A stretch of 64,000 bases of DNA from Phlebotomus papatasi (GCF_024763615.1 NC_077222.1:24490001-24554000); one strand, 5' to 3'; shown: positions 22,637-33,637, counted from the stretch's first letter. Program-made: numbers and translations. Notes: a model not told the origin generated them from the sequence alone.

Positions 22637-22830
22637 TCTTCAGACTGGAGGTTTAACCCAGATCCCGAAGGTCTCAAATCCAAAATAGCTAGCAATTTAT
22701 TGCTTTTTGAGAACATGTCGGGTCTTTTATCTTGAATAATCTAATCCTAATTTTTTTTTTTTCAAAAATCGTTATTGGCAGTAAATTAGATCAATTAAAC
22801 CATATGGCTAAGCTTCAGGACTGAAGCCCT
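22637..22830 (+). mobile_element. MITE family H, forward copy of a head-to-head pair
   Basis: CTTCAGACTGGAGGTTTAAC to CATATGGCTAAGCTTCAGGA then CTGAAGCCC, 21 bp from the inverted copy on its left. The pair makes a roughly 410-bp imperfect palindrome. Confidence 0.75.
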
Positions 22831-22839
22831 ATAAAGAGG

Positions 22840-24060
22840 CCATTATCCCAATCTTAAACTATTTCTTGATCACCTCCATCTGGTCCACGTATGTTTGTTC
22901 GAAAAGTACTTACTCATCATATTTCTTTGTTTTATCTATACATGTTTTATATATGATTCGCCTCAATTCACTCCACAGGACAATTGAAAAAGAATCCACC
23001 CTCTACAAATGAAGTAGAGAGACTCCTTCATCTCAGCTGAATGTTTCCACAATATACCAATTTCTCAACTCGCAGTTGTGGTTGTCATTTTGATTATTTC
23101 CCTGCATGTCCAAAATTTTTTCTTGAATTCCATCCCACCAAAAAAAATCTACTATACGTCTTCGAGGCGAAGGACTAAAGAGAAAAGACCCATTCGCTTT
23201 CTCCATTCATGAAATATTAATATAGAAATTTTGGAGGGGTAGGGGTAGTCTGAAGAAGAAAAAAGAATTTTAATTTAAGGAACAATATTGCGGAGGAAGT
23301 TTTTTTTAGGAGAGAAGAAAATCTTGTGATTGAAAATCATAGTAAATTTTTATCTTCCTCCCATGTAGCAATATATCTATCAATTGATTTTTTTTTGCCT
23401 ATAGTCGGTCTGCGTGTTTACGTCATAATCCGATATGACCAGGAGGAAGGAGAAGACGTTGTCCAAGGCGCCGTTCGCCTTCCTGCAAATGAAAATTCCC
23501 GCAGAGCCAGGATGGGGGTGACCCACCATGGGTCCCTGGGCCCCTATAGAGCCCATATATGGAGCTTTCATGTAGATGGTTTAGGTGCAAAAAAAAAGCA
23601 ATGACTTTGGCATTTTTTTTAGCCCATCCACCTCGGTACCCACTCTCCCACAATTCCCCCTCAGCATTTTCCACCTCTTTGTTCTTCCACGAGGCCTCAT
23701 GTTTGCTTACCATTGCTTCTGCTTTGGCATTCTGTATGTCGCCAGATGTTTATTTTCTCACAAATATATTTCTGTTTATTTTTAATTAAGCAAACATTAA
23801 ATAGATAATGCTTTATAATTAACCTTATCTATTCCTCTGCCTCTGATATTACCTTTAGCGTGCTATGGGGACTCAGTTGTAGAAAGTTAATTAATTTGGG
23901 TTATTTTAATTAATTTTTTTTGCTTCTTTAGCCCGCTTTTTTTCTGTATTCACTTTTATTTTGCACCATTCAACCGACATAACCCCACCGCAATGGCACG
24001 AAAAATGAACGACCCCGTGACCTACAGAGCAAAAAGCTCTAAACATGTATCAGTAGAGCG
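22840..24060. other. Unique transposon-poor island
   Basis: A non-repetitive block with a GC-richer core at 23400-23580. Overlapping open frames on both strands (23326-23604 plus, 23423-23713 minus) compete with one another, and neither shows splice sites or an ATG in a good context. I treat it as probable non-coding conserved DNA. Confidence 0.35.
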
Positions 24061-24179
24061 CATTGATTTTCAGGGAAGATCAATTTTCTTGATTAATTTA
24101 TTGTTTAGTAATATATTCCAAAAGATAATATAATATGACTATTATTGCAATTTTTCTACGATATATTTTATGCGGTGCT

Positions 24180-24325
24180 GGCCAAAATTCCGATTGGATC
24201 GAAATCCATAAAGGGCAAAAGACCTGAAAGAAACGAAATTATGGAAGAATTTCCCGGAACATAGAAATTTTTTCTTTGCTTCCAGGAAACGCGTGTTCAA
24301 TCGTGGGAGTAGCTATTACACTATT
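24180..24325 (-). mobile_element. Fragment of foldback family T
   Basis: CGTGTTCAATCGTGGGAGTA with GCTATTAC on + is the reverse complement of the family T core (TACTCCCACGATTGCACCCG at about 56900). GCCAAAATTCCGAT at 24180 resembles its 15-bp subrepeat. Confidence 0.45.
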
Positions 24326-24524
24326 AAGAATTCGTAAATTTGGCTACTTGCAATAGTTTTTAAAATTTTAGAATGTATAGCAAACCGATATCTCAAAATC
24401 GTTCATGTATTTGTTCCAAAACTAAAGGCTAAACGGTTGAAGCTATCAACTTTAGATTTACAATGTAGACTCATTCTTAATAATATTTTTTTAAAGATCA
24501 AATATTTAAAAGGTTCTAGAGAGC

Positions 24525-25065
24525 AGATGTGTTTTCGGAGAGGGAAACTCCGTCCGGATGCGGCAACACTGTTTGTGGAGTTTTCAACCCAAGATCAAAA
24601 ACTACCTCTTCTTCAGAGCTTTCTACACTCTCCGTGTCTTCCTCAGTGATCGAGTGTTGTCAGAGATCTTTGGGTTTCGTTGGGTAGGGGACGTTATGCA
24701 TTGGTGGGATGGTACCAGGATGTTCACAAAAGATCTCAACGGATGCACCAGACACTCTTCGGTCATTCGGGGACAACTACCCGAATGACCCGAATGACCG
24801 AAGTTGAATGAAGTTGTCCCCGAATGACCGAAGAGTGTCTGGTGCATCCGTTGAGATCTTTTGTGAACATACTGGTACCATCCCGCCAATGCATAACGTC
24901 CTCTACCCAACGAAACACAAAGATCTCTGACAACACTCGATCACTGAGGAAGACACGGAGAGTGTAGAAAGCTCTGAAGAAGAGGTAGTTTTTGATCTTG
25001 GGTTGAAAACTCCACAAACAGTGTTGCCGCATCCAGACGGTGTTTCCCTCTCCGAAAACACATCT
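24525..25065. repeat. Near-perfect palindrome with 254-bp arms
   Basis: Left arm 24525-24778 and right arm 24812-25065 are inverted copies of exactly equal length, and I counted only about 6-8 differences. The 33-bp spacer itself holds CCCGAATGA repeats. Open frames of 76 and 89 residues on opposite strands are the same arm sequence read twice, so they are not independent genes. No terminal duplication is evident. The same word, GTTCTAGAGAGCA, occurs on both outer sides (24513 and 25094). Confidence 0.85.
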
Positions 25066-25130
25066 ATTATCTACACGGCAATTTTTCTACAGTTCTAGAG
25101 AGCATATTTCTCAACCGAATTGTATCATAT

Positions 25131-25270
25131 TTGGGATTGTTGGAAAGGTCTTGGAATTCATGACAAACCTGAGCCAATTTCAATCAGTCATGAGACGGCA
25201 ATGAACCTGTCTGAACCGATAAGTAAATAAAACTATTTTGGGCAAGCTTTTGAGTGATTTATGAATCGAT
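25131..25270 (+). repeat. Diverged direct repeat, copy 1
   Basis: TTGGAAAGGTCTTGGAATT, then GAGCCAATTTCAATCAGTCA, GGCAATGAACCTGTC and GAGTGATTTATGAATCGATT reappear in the same order at 25818-25995. The two copies bracket the hairpin at 25537. Confidence 0.6.
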
Positions 25271-25536
25271 TTAACTCTGTTTATAATAGGAAAACGCTAA
25301 CGGGTGTACACGGTAAACGAAGCGAACATTCGTCCGTCCGGCTGTCGCCAGCTCTAGAGACCAAACGGTAAGGGATAACGACTTAGGACCTTCGGGGGAC
25401 ACCCCCCATATGTCGAGTCGACCCAAGGATCATTAACATGCCCCTCATTTCCCCCCCCCCCACACCTCCCCTTCCCCTACAAAAATGTTTTTTGGGATTG
25501 CTCGAAAACGCGTCGTGTGATTTTTTTCATTTTAAG

Positions 25537-25685
25537 ATATCGTCGGTTGCGTCTACCTCTGTCGTATCTGCATTTGTTTTGTATCTGCACTCGGAGCAAG
25601 CTACAATACAGACGTCCTCCCTCGCGCGAAATGCTGACACAAAAAAAAATGCAGATACGACAGTGGTAGACGCAACCGACGATAT
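25537..25685. ncRNA. Candidate precursor-like hairpin 1
   Basis: A 37-nt arm at 25537-25573 (ATATCGTCGGTTGCGTCTAC onward) is inverted at 25649-25685 with a single mismatch. The loop is 75 nt. The hairpin lies between direct repeats and resembles a second hairpin at 26272. It may be the remnant of a foldback transposon instead of an RNA gene, and nothing shows transcription. Confidence 0.3.
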
Positions 25686-25817
25686 GTTTTTAGAGATTAC
25701 CCAGGCGGACATTTCGCCCTTATACGACAATACCGTTGAATCATTCCTAATAACGGTTTTTCAAGGCCAAAGGTTAAAAAGAAAATAGAGAGCGCATTTA
25801 CCGAGCGAATGGGGTCA

Positions 25818-25995
25818 TTTGGGTTCGTTGGAAAGGTCTTGGAATTTCCTATAAAACTGAACCGATTCCAATCGGTTATAAACCGGTAATGAACCGATTC
25901 TTAGCTGATAACATTTTTTATTCAAAAAACAATTCTATTTACTTTCAAAACAAGTTTGGTGTATTTTTTGAATGATTTATGAATCGGTTCAAATC
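25818..25995 (+). repeat. Diverged direct repeat, copy 2
   Basis: It matches the block at 25131 in landmark order (TTGGAAAGGTCTTGGAATTT, GAACCGATTCCAATCGGTTA, GGTAATGAACCGATTC, GAATGATTTATGAATCGGTT), with an extra stretch near 25920-25950. AACCGATT/AATCGGTT words make this copy richly self-complementary. Confidence 0.6.
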
Positions 25996-26271
25996 GGTTG
26001 AGAACCGGTGAATGATAAATGATGCGAAAGTACTTTTGAAGTATAGCATCTGTCACGAGTTCGAGCATTTCACAAAGCCTGGGACGTTTTGCCACCCCTT
26101 TTTAGATAAAATTTTATTGATTTAATGCCAAGATATATTTTTCGTTACCTTGCTACGAAATTGTGAGCCAAACGGTTTAAGATATCAATTTCAAGAGCTC
26201 TCAACTTATATCCATTCTAGGTTAAAAAACGAAACTATTCTTTTGTTTATCTGTTTTGCAATAATATATTG

Positions 26272-26406
26272 TTGGTTGGATCAGCAACTGAGCTTAATGC
26301 ATTTGCTTTGTGTCTGCATTTGTTGCAAACGCCACGCAGCGATGAGTCGTGCGCAACGTATGCAGACACTAAGCAAATGCAGTTAGCACAGTTACTGATT
26401 CAACCG
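26272..26406. ncRNA. Candidate precursor-like hairpin 2
   Basis: The arm at 26272-26327 (TTGGTTGGATCAGCAACTGA onward) pairs with 26351-26406 over about 55 positions with roughly nine mismatches and no gaps. The short loop is about 23 nt. Size, scattered mismatches and loop length fit an insect miRNA precursor or small foldback element. It shares the word CTGCATTTG with hairpin 1. Confidence 0.35.
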
Positions 26407-26499
26407 ATGATAACTATAGTTATGATATATCAAATGATTGTAGATAAAAATCATAGGGCACCCCTAATAAATCAATTCTTTATAGTATAAAATAATAAT

Positions 26500-27540
26500 T
26501 CTTTTTCTCTAAATTTTCCATCAAATATACACATCGTCGCTTGGATTAATAATTGTCGTAACTCGTAAATGCAGATCCAAAGAGACGATATATTCACCTG
26601 TTTTTAATTTAATTTTCTTTTCTTCTATTTAAAACATCTGCAATTTAACTGTCTAACACCTAATTTCACATCATCGTGGGATATTACATACATCATCCTT
26701 GGAATATTTTCCTAAATATTCACCTGATTCAGAATTTGCTAATTAATCTCATCAAGTCTCTCTCTAGGCGTAGAAAAATACCCCTGAGATTTTTATTTCC
26801 AAAAGGTGCATGCCTCGAGTAAATGCTTTTTTTGACGTGGGTGGAAATTTGAATGTAATAACTCATGTGGATTAATGAAGCCCATTTTGGAACATTTTTT
26901 CCCTCGTGCCAAAGGGTTACAGGGATATTCACAAATCCCAATCAAAATTGACAATTGTGAAAACTTTGTGCATACGATAATGACATTTCAATGGGGTGGT
27001 AAACCCTTTGAGCGCAATCTTGTCACAGAATTTTGTCACCTAACCCTTCCACGGTGAGATTTCCAAATGCTCCCGGAAAATTCGTGACAAACGTGCCTTG
27101 GTGGAATTAAATTGTTTTTAATGACAAATACGTGTCTATCATTCTTGCTTTTGCCACAATTGCTATTTAAATGCATTTCTAAATCATATACAGCGATACC
27201 AACCCTCCTGCCATTGCATGTAGACAAAAAGCTGAAGGGTTTGTGAGGAGGGAAAAAGTCGAGAGCATAGAGGTGGAAGCTTTTCCATGTTTATTTGCTT
27301 TTAGTGGTAAATTTCATTGCTCCACAATAAAAATAACCGAAAAATTGATTTTCAATCAAGTCTGGGTCAACAACTGTCTGGTTTAGTGACAGTTTGAATT
27401 TGAACACTGCGTTGACAGAAACACAATTGAGAACAAATATTAGAGAACTGATATGTCAAAGTTCACTTGACAATCAATAAAAATGTGGAATTGGGTTGAA
27501 ATGTTTAGTTCACTACATTGAGAATACATTTAGAAAAGTT
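26500..27540. other. Unique transposon-poor island
   Basis: Non-repetitive DNA with competing short frames on both strands (for example 26729-26941 minus and 26875-27057 plus), none supported. It immediately precedes palindrome array cluster 2. A candidate regulatory block. Confidence 0.3.
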
Positions 27541-27849
27541 CTTTGGACTTTCGCACTTAAGAACTTATCATATCAAGTATTGAAAAGTATGAAAAAATAA
27601 ACTTAGCATTTAGTACAGGCATGTACTAAATATTAGAATGTAATTTTGAGGTAGCAGGAAAAATTAAAACGATTGTGGACACAGAGAAATGCTAAGAGGG
27701 CATTTTAAGTTTTAATTTAGCACAAACATGTACTAATAGGCAGATATTGGTTTATTTTGAGATATAGGTCTAAAGAATCTTGACTTAACCTTATAAAAAT
27801 TTCACTTAGTTTTAAAATTGTTTTGCCAATACCCAATTTCCTTTAGAAA

Positions 27850-27907
27850 TATGTGAAAAAAATCGTACAATACAGCCTCACAGCTCAAAGTAGTCCTGCC
27901 TCCCCCT
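27850..27907. mobile_element. MITE family K fragment
   Basis: AAAAAATCGTACAATACAGC then CTCACAGCTCAAAGTAGTCC and CCCCCTA match the right half of the copy at 788-946. The left half is missing. Confidence 0.6.
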
Positions 27908-28307
27908 AGAAATAGAGTCCACTTGTTGTGTTAAATGTCATGAAATTTTTAAAATATTAGCATGGTCTACCTATTTATAAAATAAATATTTAAGTAATTG
28001 GGGAATATCAACATTTCGCTTACATTAAAAAAGTAATTTCAAAATAAATGTAAGAAAAGACGCTTAAAAACTTACAAAACTTTTTTTTTCTTGATTAGCA
28101 CTAACGAGAAAATTTAATCTTTGATTTAGCACATGTATGTACTAATCAAATTGTGGTAAAAACATGCTTTTTGAATAGATTGGCGAAGAAAAACGAAATA
28201 TGAATAAATTATAAGCGTAAAAAAATAGCTAGAGTGAATCTCATCTTTTAGCACAGGAAAGTACTAAAGATATCTTGAGTAATGGTGCTACTCCATTGAA
28301 AAATGAA

Positions 28308-29018
28308 CGTAATTTTTGGCACTTTACTCTTCTTTGAGTTCTTCACTTTACTTTTCTTTGAGTTGGTTCATGTCTCGAGTGTTTCCCCTAGTCCTCTCGA
28401 AGTGTTCTAAAATCCTCAAACAGTCGTGACAAGAACCAATACCAAGAAAAATCGATTGCATAGAACTTGAGAACAGCAACGTGCTAATAAAACATATTTA
28501 TTGGTAATTGGAATAGCACCATAATGGTGTTATTCAAATAAAAAATAAAAAAATTAATAGGAGACATAGGGTAGAGTGATATAATTTGGAATTAGTGTTA
28601 CAAGTTGGATAATTCGCCGGTACAAGTTGGACATTTTTTTTCTTGATAAATACAGTACAAAATTTGTTTTTAAGCACAAGGAACCAAATTATAAAACTAA
28701 AGCATTAAAAATATACAAATAAAAATGAAGTACTAAATTTATCAAGACAAAAAGCCCTGCACAAATTGTACCATATTGTCCAATTTGTACCACTGTCCAA
28801 CTTGCACCACTTTACTCTACTTCTCCAGAACATTTTTTAGCACATGACTGTTCTCAAGTGTTTCTACATTATTAAGTGATCTTCGTGTTGGTTCCTGTCA
28901 CGACTATTTGATGGTTTTAGAATACGGCGAGAAGACTAGAAAAAACAGTCGAGACGTGAAGCAACTCAAAGAGAGGTAAAGTAAAGAACTAAAAGGACAG
29001 TAAAGTGCAAAAAACATT
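28308..29018. mobile_element. Foldback family Q, interrupted by family D
   Basis: The left arm (about 28308-28480) carries TTTTTGGCACTTTACTCTTC, TTCTTTGAGTTGGTTCATG, TCTCGAGTGTTTCC and AGTCGTGACAAGAACCAA. The right arm (about 28848-29018) carries these in inverse order (TTGGTTCCTGTCACGACT to AGTAAAGTGCAAAAA). Arms are about 170 bp and imperfect. A complete family D MITE occupies the loop (28567-28819), so D is the younger. Confidence 0.7.
28567..28819 (+). mobile_element. MITE family D nested in foldback Q
   Basis: TAGGGTAGAGTG to CACTTTACTCTA, with AATTCGCCGGTACAAGTTGG and AATGAAGTACTAAATTTATC inside. Near the right end TTGTACCA-type words are tandemly expanded (28765-28810). Confidence 0.85.
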
Positions 29019-29689
29019 GGGAATATCACTTTATTTTTTAGCAAATTTCATCATAAATCATGACATATTAGTATCCAGTATTAGTACTAAATTTCAATAA
29101 AAATCCAATGAAGTTCTAAAATTGAAAGTGGGTAATAACTATAATTCAAGTAATAATAATATGAAAAAAATTAAGGTAAATCTTTGAGAATTATAAAAAG
29201 TGTGATCATTATTTAGCACAAGTCTGTGCTAAGAATGAAAAGTCTACAATTTTGAATATAAAACGTGATTTGGATTACAGGCCAGGTTATAGCTGTTCTC
29301 AGATAGTGTTGTTATTTATTGGACGTACGACAAAAACGATGAATAGTAGTGAAAAAAGTAGTTTAGTACTAGTACTAAATTTTAGAAATGTTCAGGATAT
29401 TATTTTTTTTAAGTTATTTTTTAATACAAGTCAAGATAATGTGACCAGGACAAGGAAATGAAGCTATATATTTTTTGTGTCTGCACTTTCAATATTATAG
29501 TAAACATTTTAAATGTAATAGCCCCATGAGGATTCCCAATAGAAGCCTCACAATACAACCAGGCGCCTTCATTTTACTCAAGGATGTCATAAGAATGAGA
29601 AGAGAAATTAATAAAGAAAAAGAAAATTTATGTTACTTGGTTGATTGTGAAGCTGTAACTCTAAAATTTAATTAAGGTAATTTAAGCAA

Positions 29690-31130
29690 ATATTAGAATA
29701 CAAAATCACTTATTGTACTTGTGCAAAAACATACAAGTGTGTGCGCACAATGAAAAGCTTCGGGGGCTCTTTTGACAAAACTTTCAAGAAACTCCAATTG
29801 TACACCCTACCACCATTCCCAACTCTTCTGAAAATTTTGGCAGCTCTTGCTTATTTCTTGTGCACGAGTTTGCGGGCTAAATTAAATAATATTTCCCTTT
29901 TGTGTGAATTGTATATTTAACAGTTTAAGTACAATTTGACTGCAGCATTTTGACTGAAAGTGCCTAACAGTGATAAATTCCGCAAGAGTTAACATTGGTA
30001 AGAGGGTTGGTATATATTAAATTCTAAATTGCCTGGAACTGCAATAAGTCATTATTTGACAATTAATTAACCCTGAATGCACATAGGAAATTTCTGTATT
30101 GATGTGACAATATATATTATTATGATATACTCAAAATTGATCAAATTAATTAAATTTCATTAGTTATTTTTCATCCTAAAATCATCCCCTTTTGTGTTTT
30201 TCACCCCGATTATTTTGCAATTGATTAAGTTTAGATATTCAATTAGTAAAATATTCTATAGGGATAATATGCAGGTAAATGCAACCAAAATTCCTGTGAG
30301 TGGTTGGTTTGTGGATTAACATTGAATACCATATAAAATCTAAAATCTGAGGGTTGAAAAATATTACTGGGTTATTTTACAAAACAACAAAATGTAGCAT
30401 AAAATGTCAGCAATGGTGATGAAGAAATGATTATAGAATAATTTATAAAATAATATTTAATAACTATTTTAGTCAACCAATAATTTTCATTGGCATCCGT
30501 CACTCTATCGGATATCACTATTTTAGATAATTACAAAATTTTGTAACTCCACCATCAGCTCTCATTCCCAAAAAATAATCATTTTATACGGTTAAATTGA
30601 ATGCACTCAGTGGATGATAATTTATTGCTGATGGCCCCAAAGTATGCGCCCCACTCAATTTCATTTATTATGACATAATTATTTCTGACTGATTTGTACT
30701 CTTCAGGTGTTTGGCATGGCGCAACAAACAACTCCACATATGCTTCCACTCTTTTAGCCCCCCCGCCCAATACTATTGATTAATCATTAATGGTGGACAA
30801 TTAAGGCTTCACCTTAGTAACAGAATTCCAACCCTGCCTAGACACTCACAGGCCAAATTGATAGGGTGGTTTGGGAATATTCCAGGCATTGTCATTTTAT
30901 TGATTTTATTTGTGTAATGGAAGCTTTTGCAAAAGACCAATACGTTAGTGATTTAAATTGGACTGATCAGGAATCAATTTAAAGAGTTATTGCAACATTA
31001 ACCTAAATGACACTTTTATTGCCAACACAGCCAATTAGGAATGCGGCTTTCCTTTTCTGGATGAAAGAGAAAGTTTAATCCTTAAGAAATTTTAAATTCG
31101 GCATTGTATCTTAATCTCTAATGAAGATAA
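29690..31130. other. Unique transposon-poor island
   Basis: Non-repetitive AT-rich DNA with ATTAATTAA and TAATTAAAT homeodomain-like words at about 30060 and 30145. The open frame at 30579-30770 (minus) has no ATG-supported coding character. A candidate regulatory block. Confidence 0.3.
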
Positions 31131-31174
31131 TATAAGTTAGTTAATATCATTTGTTCTAAAATTAAGTAGGTATA

Positions 31175-31405
31175 CACTGAGAAAAAAGAGAGGCTGCGAT
31201 TAACTTCTTTTCGTCATAACTTTAGCACTTTTTGGGTGTAAAAATATATCAATATTTCTTAATGTTAATTTTACATTTTTTAAGGGTAAAATTAGCATGA
31301 AAAAGGATAAATCTAACCCATAATACACCTAAAAAGCATAATATTTACACCGTTTTCAGATCAATACTGCAGGGTAAAATTAACATTTTCGGATTTCTCT
31401 CAGTG
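31175..31405 (-). mobile_element. MITE family A
   Basis: CACTGAGAAAAAAGAGAGGC to GGATTTCTCTCAGTG, flanked by TA on both sides. It is shorter than other copies because the segment just inside the right end (the TTCCGGAATG block) is deleted. Confidence 0.85.
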
Positions 31406-31445
31406 TAATAACACAGGTAGATGATTGAAAAAAAATATAAGGAAG

Positions 31446-31620
31446 GGTGGGGTAGGGCCACGTCTGCATTACGAACTACTACAATTGCCCTGTATATTTT
31501 CAGGTAGTAAATACTCAAGAGAAACTAACGAAATATAGTTAATTCGATGGTGGTTCATATCCTTTAGTGAATGGTTTTGAGAAAAAGTTCAGCTGCATAA
31601 CCTGCCCCACTCTTCCCTAA
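31446..31620. mobile_element. Possible GGGG-ended MITE
   Basis: GGTGGGGTAGGGCCACGTCT faces GCATAACCTGCCCCACTCTT CCCTA at the right. The inverted match is short and weak. The ends resemble family I. Confidence 0.35.
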
Positions 31621-31908
31621 TGCTTTTTCCATTCCTGAAAATGGATAAATAATTTAAGCAAATGTAAAGCAAAGGTAGTTATAAACCATCTTATGACCGA
31701 AGTTTGTTTTACTTACTAATAAACAATTATGAAAGAACTTATGAGATGTAGGGGGATACTATCCGGGTACCATGCACTAAGTTTCAAAGATTGATGATTA
31801 AAAATAAAACCTGACGTTAATAAACTTGCAGTAAAGATTAAAGATAGCATTAATTTTTTTTGTTTAGGTTCTGTTAAATATCTGATCTTTTTATGTAATG
31901 GATGGGTA

Positions 31909-32159
31909 CATTGAGAAAAAAAGACGGTGCGATTAACTTTTTTTCCTCGTAACTTTAACACTTCAGGTGTAAAAATATATCAACATTTTTTAATGTTAAT
32001 TTTACACCTTTTCAAGGGTAAAATTAACATGAAAAAGGGTTCATTTAACCCCTAATACACCTAAAAAGGCTAATATTTACACCGATTTCGGATCAATAAT
32101 GAAGGGTAAAATTAACATTGCTTGAATGTTTTTTTAAGTTTTTCGGATTTCTCTCAGTG
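31909..32159 (-). mobile_element. MITE family A
   Basis: CATTGAGAAAAAAAGACGGT to GGATTTCTCTCAGTG, with TA on both sides and all internal landmarks. It lies about 500 bp from another copy in the same orientation. Confidence 0.85.
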
Positions 32160-33320
32160 TAGCATTTTGTTATACATCATATAGACTAAAGGATAAGCTT
32201 AAAGTTGGTTAAGTGGAAAATATAAGGATTGCAACTCAAATCCACTTATTTATTTGAAAAGTTTATTATCCACGGTAACAATAGTACTAAGTAATTTCCT
32301 GCCTAACCGTTCCTACCTCTTCAAATATGAAGCAATGGTCATATGTTTTACATTGGATAATTTTAAAATTAATGTTTTTTGAGAAATTATAAAATTAATA
32401 TGTTATTAGATTTGTGATTCGTTTAGATAATTTCCGTTTTATTTAATTCTTATTTATAAACTAGGGACAGCGGGGACTGTTAAAGGTGGACCAAAATTCT
32501 AATCTAAAGGTTTTATATAGTTAATAATGAGCCTTCCAACAACAAAATAAGTCAAGAAAAACTCAGTATGAGGTCTACGGTTCGCCAAAATTTATTCCAA
32601 AAATATTTTCTTTACAAATTTGAATAATGGTATTTTCGATTTATCTGAATTATTCAATTTTATAAAACATGACATGGTAAATTTACATGCTAAAAGATAA
32701 AATTTGCAAGCGAATCATATGTCAAATCATTTTTATATTTGAAAATAAATTAGAGGAAGTTGAGATTTTTATTACCTTTTCTTTTACAAAATTTTATGAC
32801 TTTTATATAAAATTTTCTTTTTTTGTTCTAGTAATACCTAACAAAATTGTGTTTTTTTTTTTTAGAAACTCGTACTGGTTAAAATGTCCTTAGGACTAAC
32901 TTTAAAATCAAGAACTTTTTTTTTAAAGAGATTTCCATGAATTAATTATTGTGAAATTTATTGTAGTTCAGATTGAGGACTTAATGAAATTTCACATTTT
33001 AAAAATAAAAATCTTTATTAGAAACAGTTCTGAATAACCGATCTAATTATTTAGAAGTTGAAGATCTATTTAAGAATTTAGAAGTTCTTTTATTAGAAAA
33101 AATTTACCTACGATTTATAAGTACCTAATAGGGACAGCAAAGAAAGTGCAATCCTTGCTTCAGACCGTAGTATAGGTTAGGATCGCATCAAGTCTAATAA
33201 AAAGTGAAGCTTTTTCTTACTTTTCTTGTAAAAATTTTGCGGATATTGCACCGCGACTTAAACAAATTTGCTCGTAGCTCTTGTATTATTTCGGCGAACA
33301 TTATTAAAAGGGTATGTATT
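32160..33320. other. AT-rich DNA, nothing recognised
   Basis: Long T and A runs and short random frames only (for example 32687-32893). No repeat family was matched. Confidence 0.3.
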
Positions 33321-33323
33321 TTT

Positions 33324-33637
33324 ACAGAGAGCGACAATCAGAACAAGTGATTCCCAACTATAAATTTAACCCAAATAGAGACGGGAAAAAATTCCTGCCT
33401 CCACCAGGAAGACTCACTGGATCACTGGAAAACGAGTTGAAGTACACTTGGCAATTGGTTAAGATCAGTGGCAAAAACAATCAGAGCCAATGCCCCCATA
33501 GTTCAGTTGGTAGAGCATTCGCCTAGATAGCGAAAGGTCCTCAGTTCAAACCTGGATGGAGGCAGGAATTTTTTCCTGCCTCTATTTGAGTTAAATTTGT
33601 GGGTTGGGAATCACTTGTTCTGATCGTCGCTCTCTGT
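33324..33637 (+). mobile_element. Foldback element enclosing a tRNA-like sequence
   Basis: Arms of about 80 bp (ACAGAGAGCGACAATCAGAA at 33324; its inverse ends at 33637) enclose 33492-33563, which folds as a cloverleaf. The acceptor GCCCCCA pairs with TGGAGGC (6 of 7), the D-arm is GTTC/GAGC, the anticodon stem TTCGC/GCGAA is perfect around the loop CTAGATA, and the T-arm pairs 4 of 5 positions. The A-box TAGTTCAGTTGG is good and the B-box AGTTCAAACCT is degenerate. The loop would read anticodon AGA but lacks the long serine variable arm. I read it as a tRNA-derived transposable sequence, not a working tRNA. Confidence 0.6.

Larger units (their letters stand above)
27609..29379. repeat. Phased palindrome array, cluster 2
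   Basis: The same 22-bp palindrome as in cluster 1 (TTTAGYACA, 4 nt, TGTRCTAAA) lies at 27609, 27716, 28125, 28247 and 29212. A spacer-less version (TTTAGTACTAGTACTAAA, a perfect 18-bp palindrome) is at 29362. Spacings are 107, 409, 122 and 150 bp where no insertion intervenes. A foldback element of about 710 bp (28308-29018) and a family K fragment interrupt the array. Sequence between sites is dissimilar. Confidence 0.6.

Noticed and set aside
23326..23713. Overlapping frames on both strands in the GC-richer core
   Set aside because: Each is as good as the other, none has ATG plus splice context, and nothing is recognisable.
24558..25032. Two proteins of 76 and 89 residues on opposite strands
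   Set aside because: They are the same palindrome arm read twice, with no splice or family support.
28836..28856. A further palindrome-array site (TTTAGCACATGACTGTTC)
   Set aside because: It lies in the arm of foldback Q and has a counterpart in the other arm, so it belongs to that element and was not counted.
33492..33563. Functional tRNA-Ser(AGA) gene
   Set aside because: It lacks the long variable arm, has mismatches in the acceptor and T stems, and is embedded in a foldback element.
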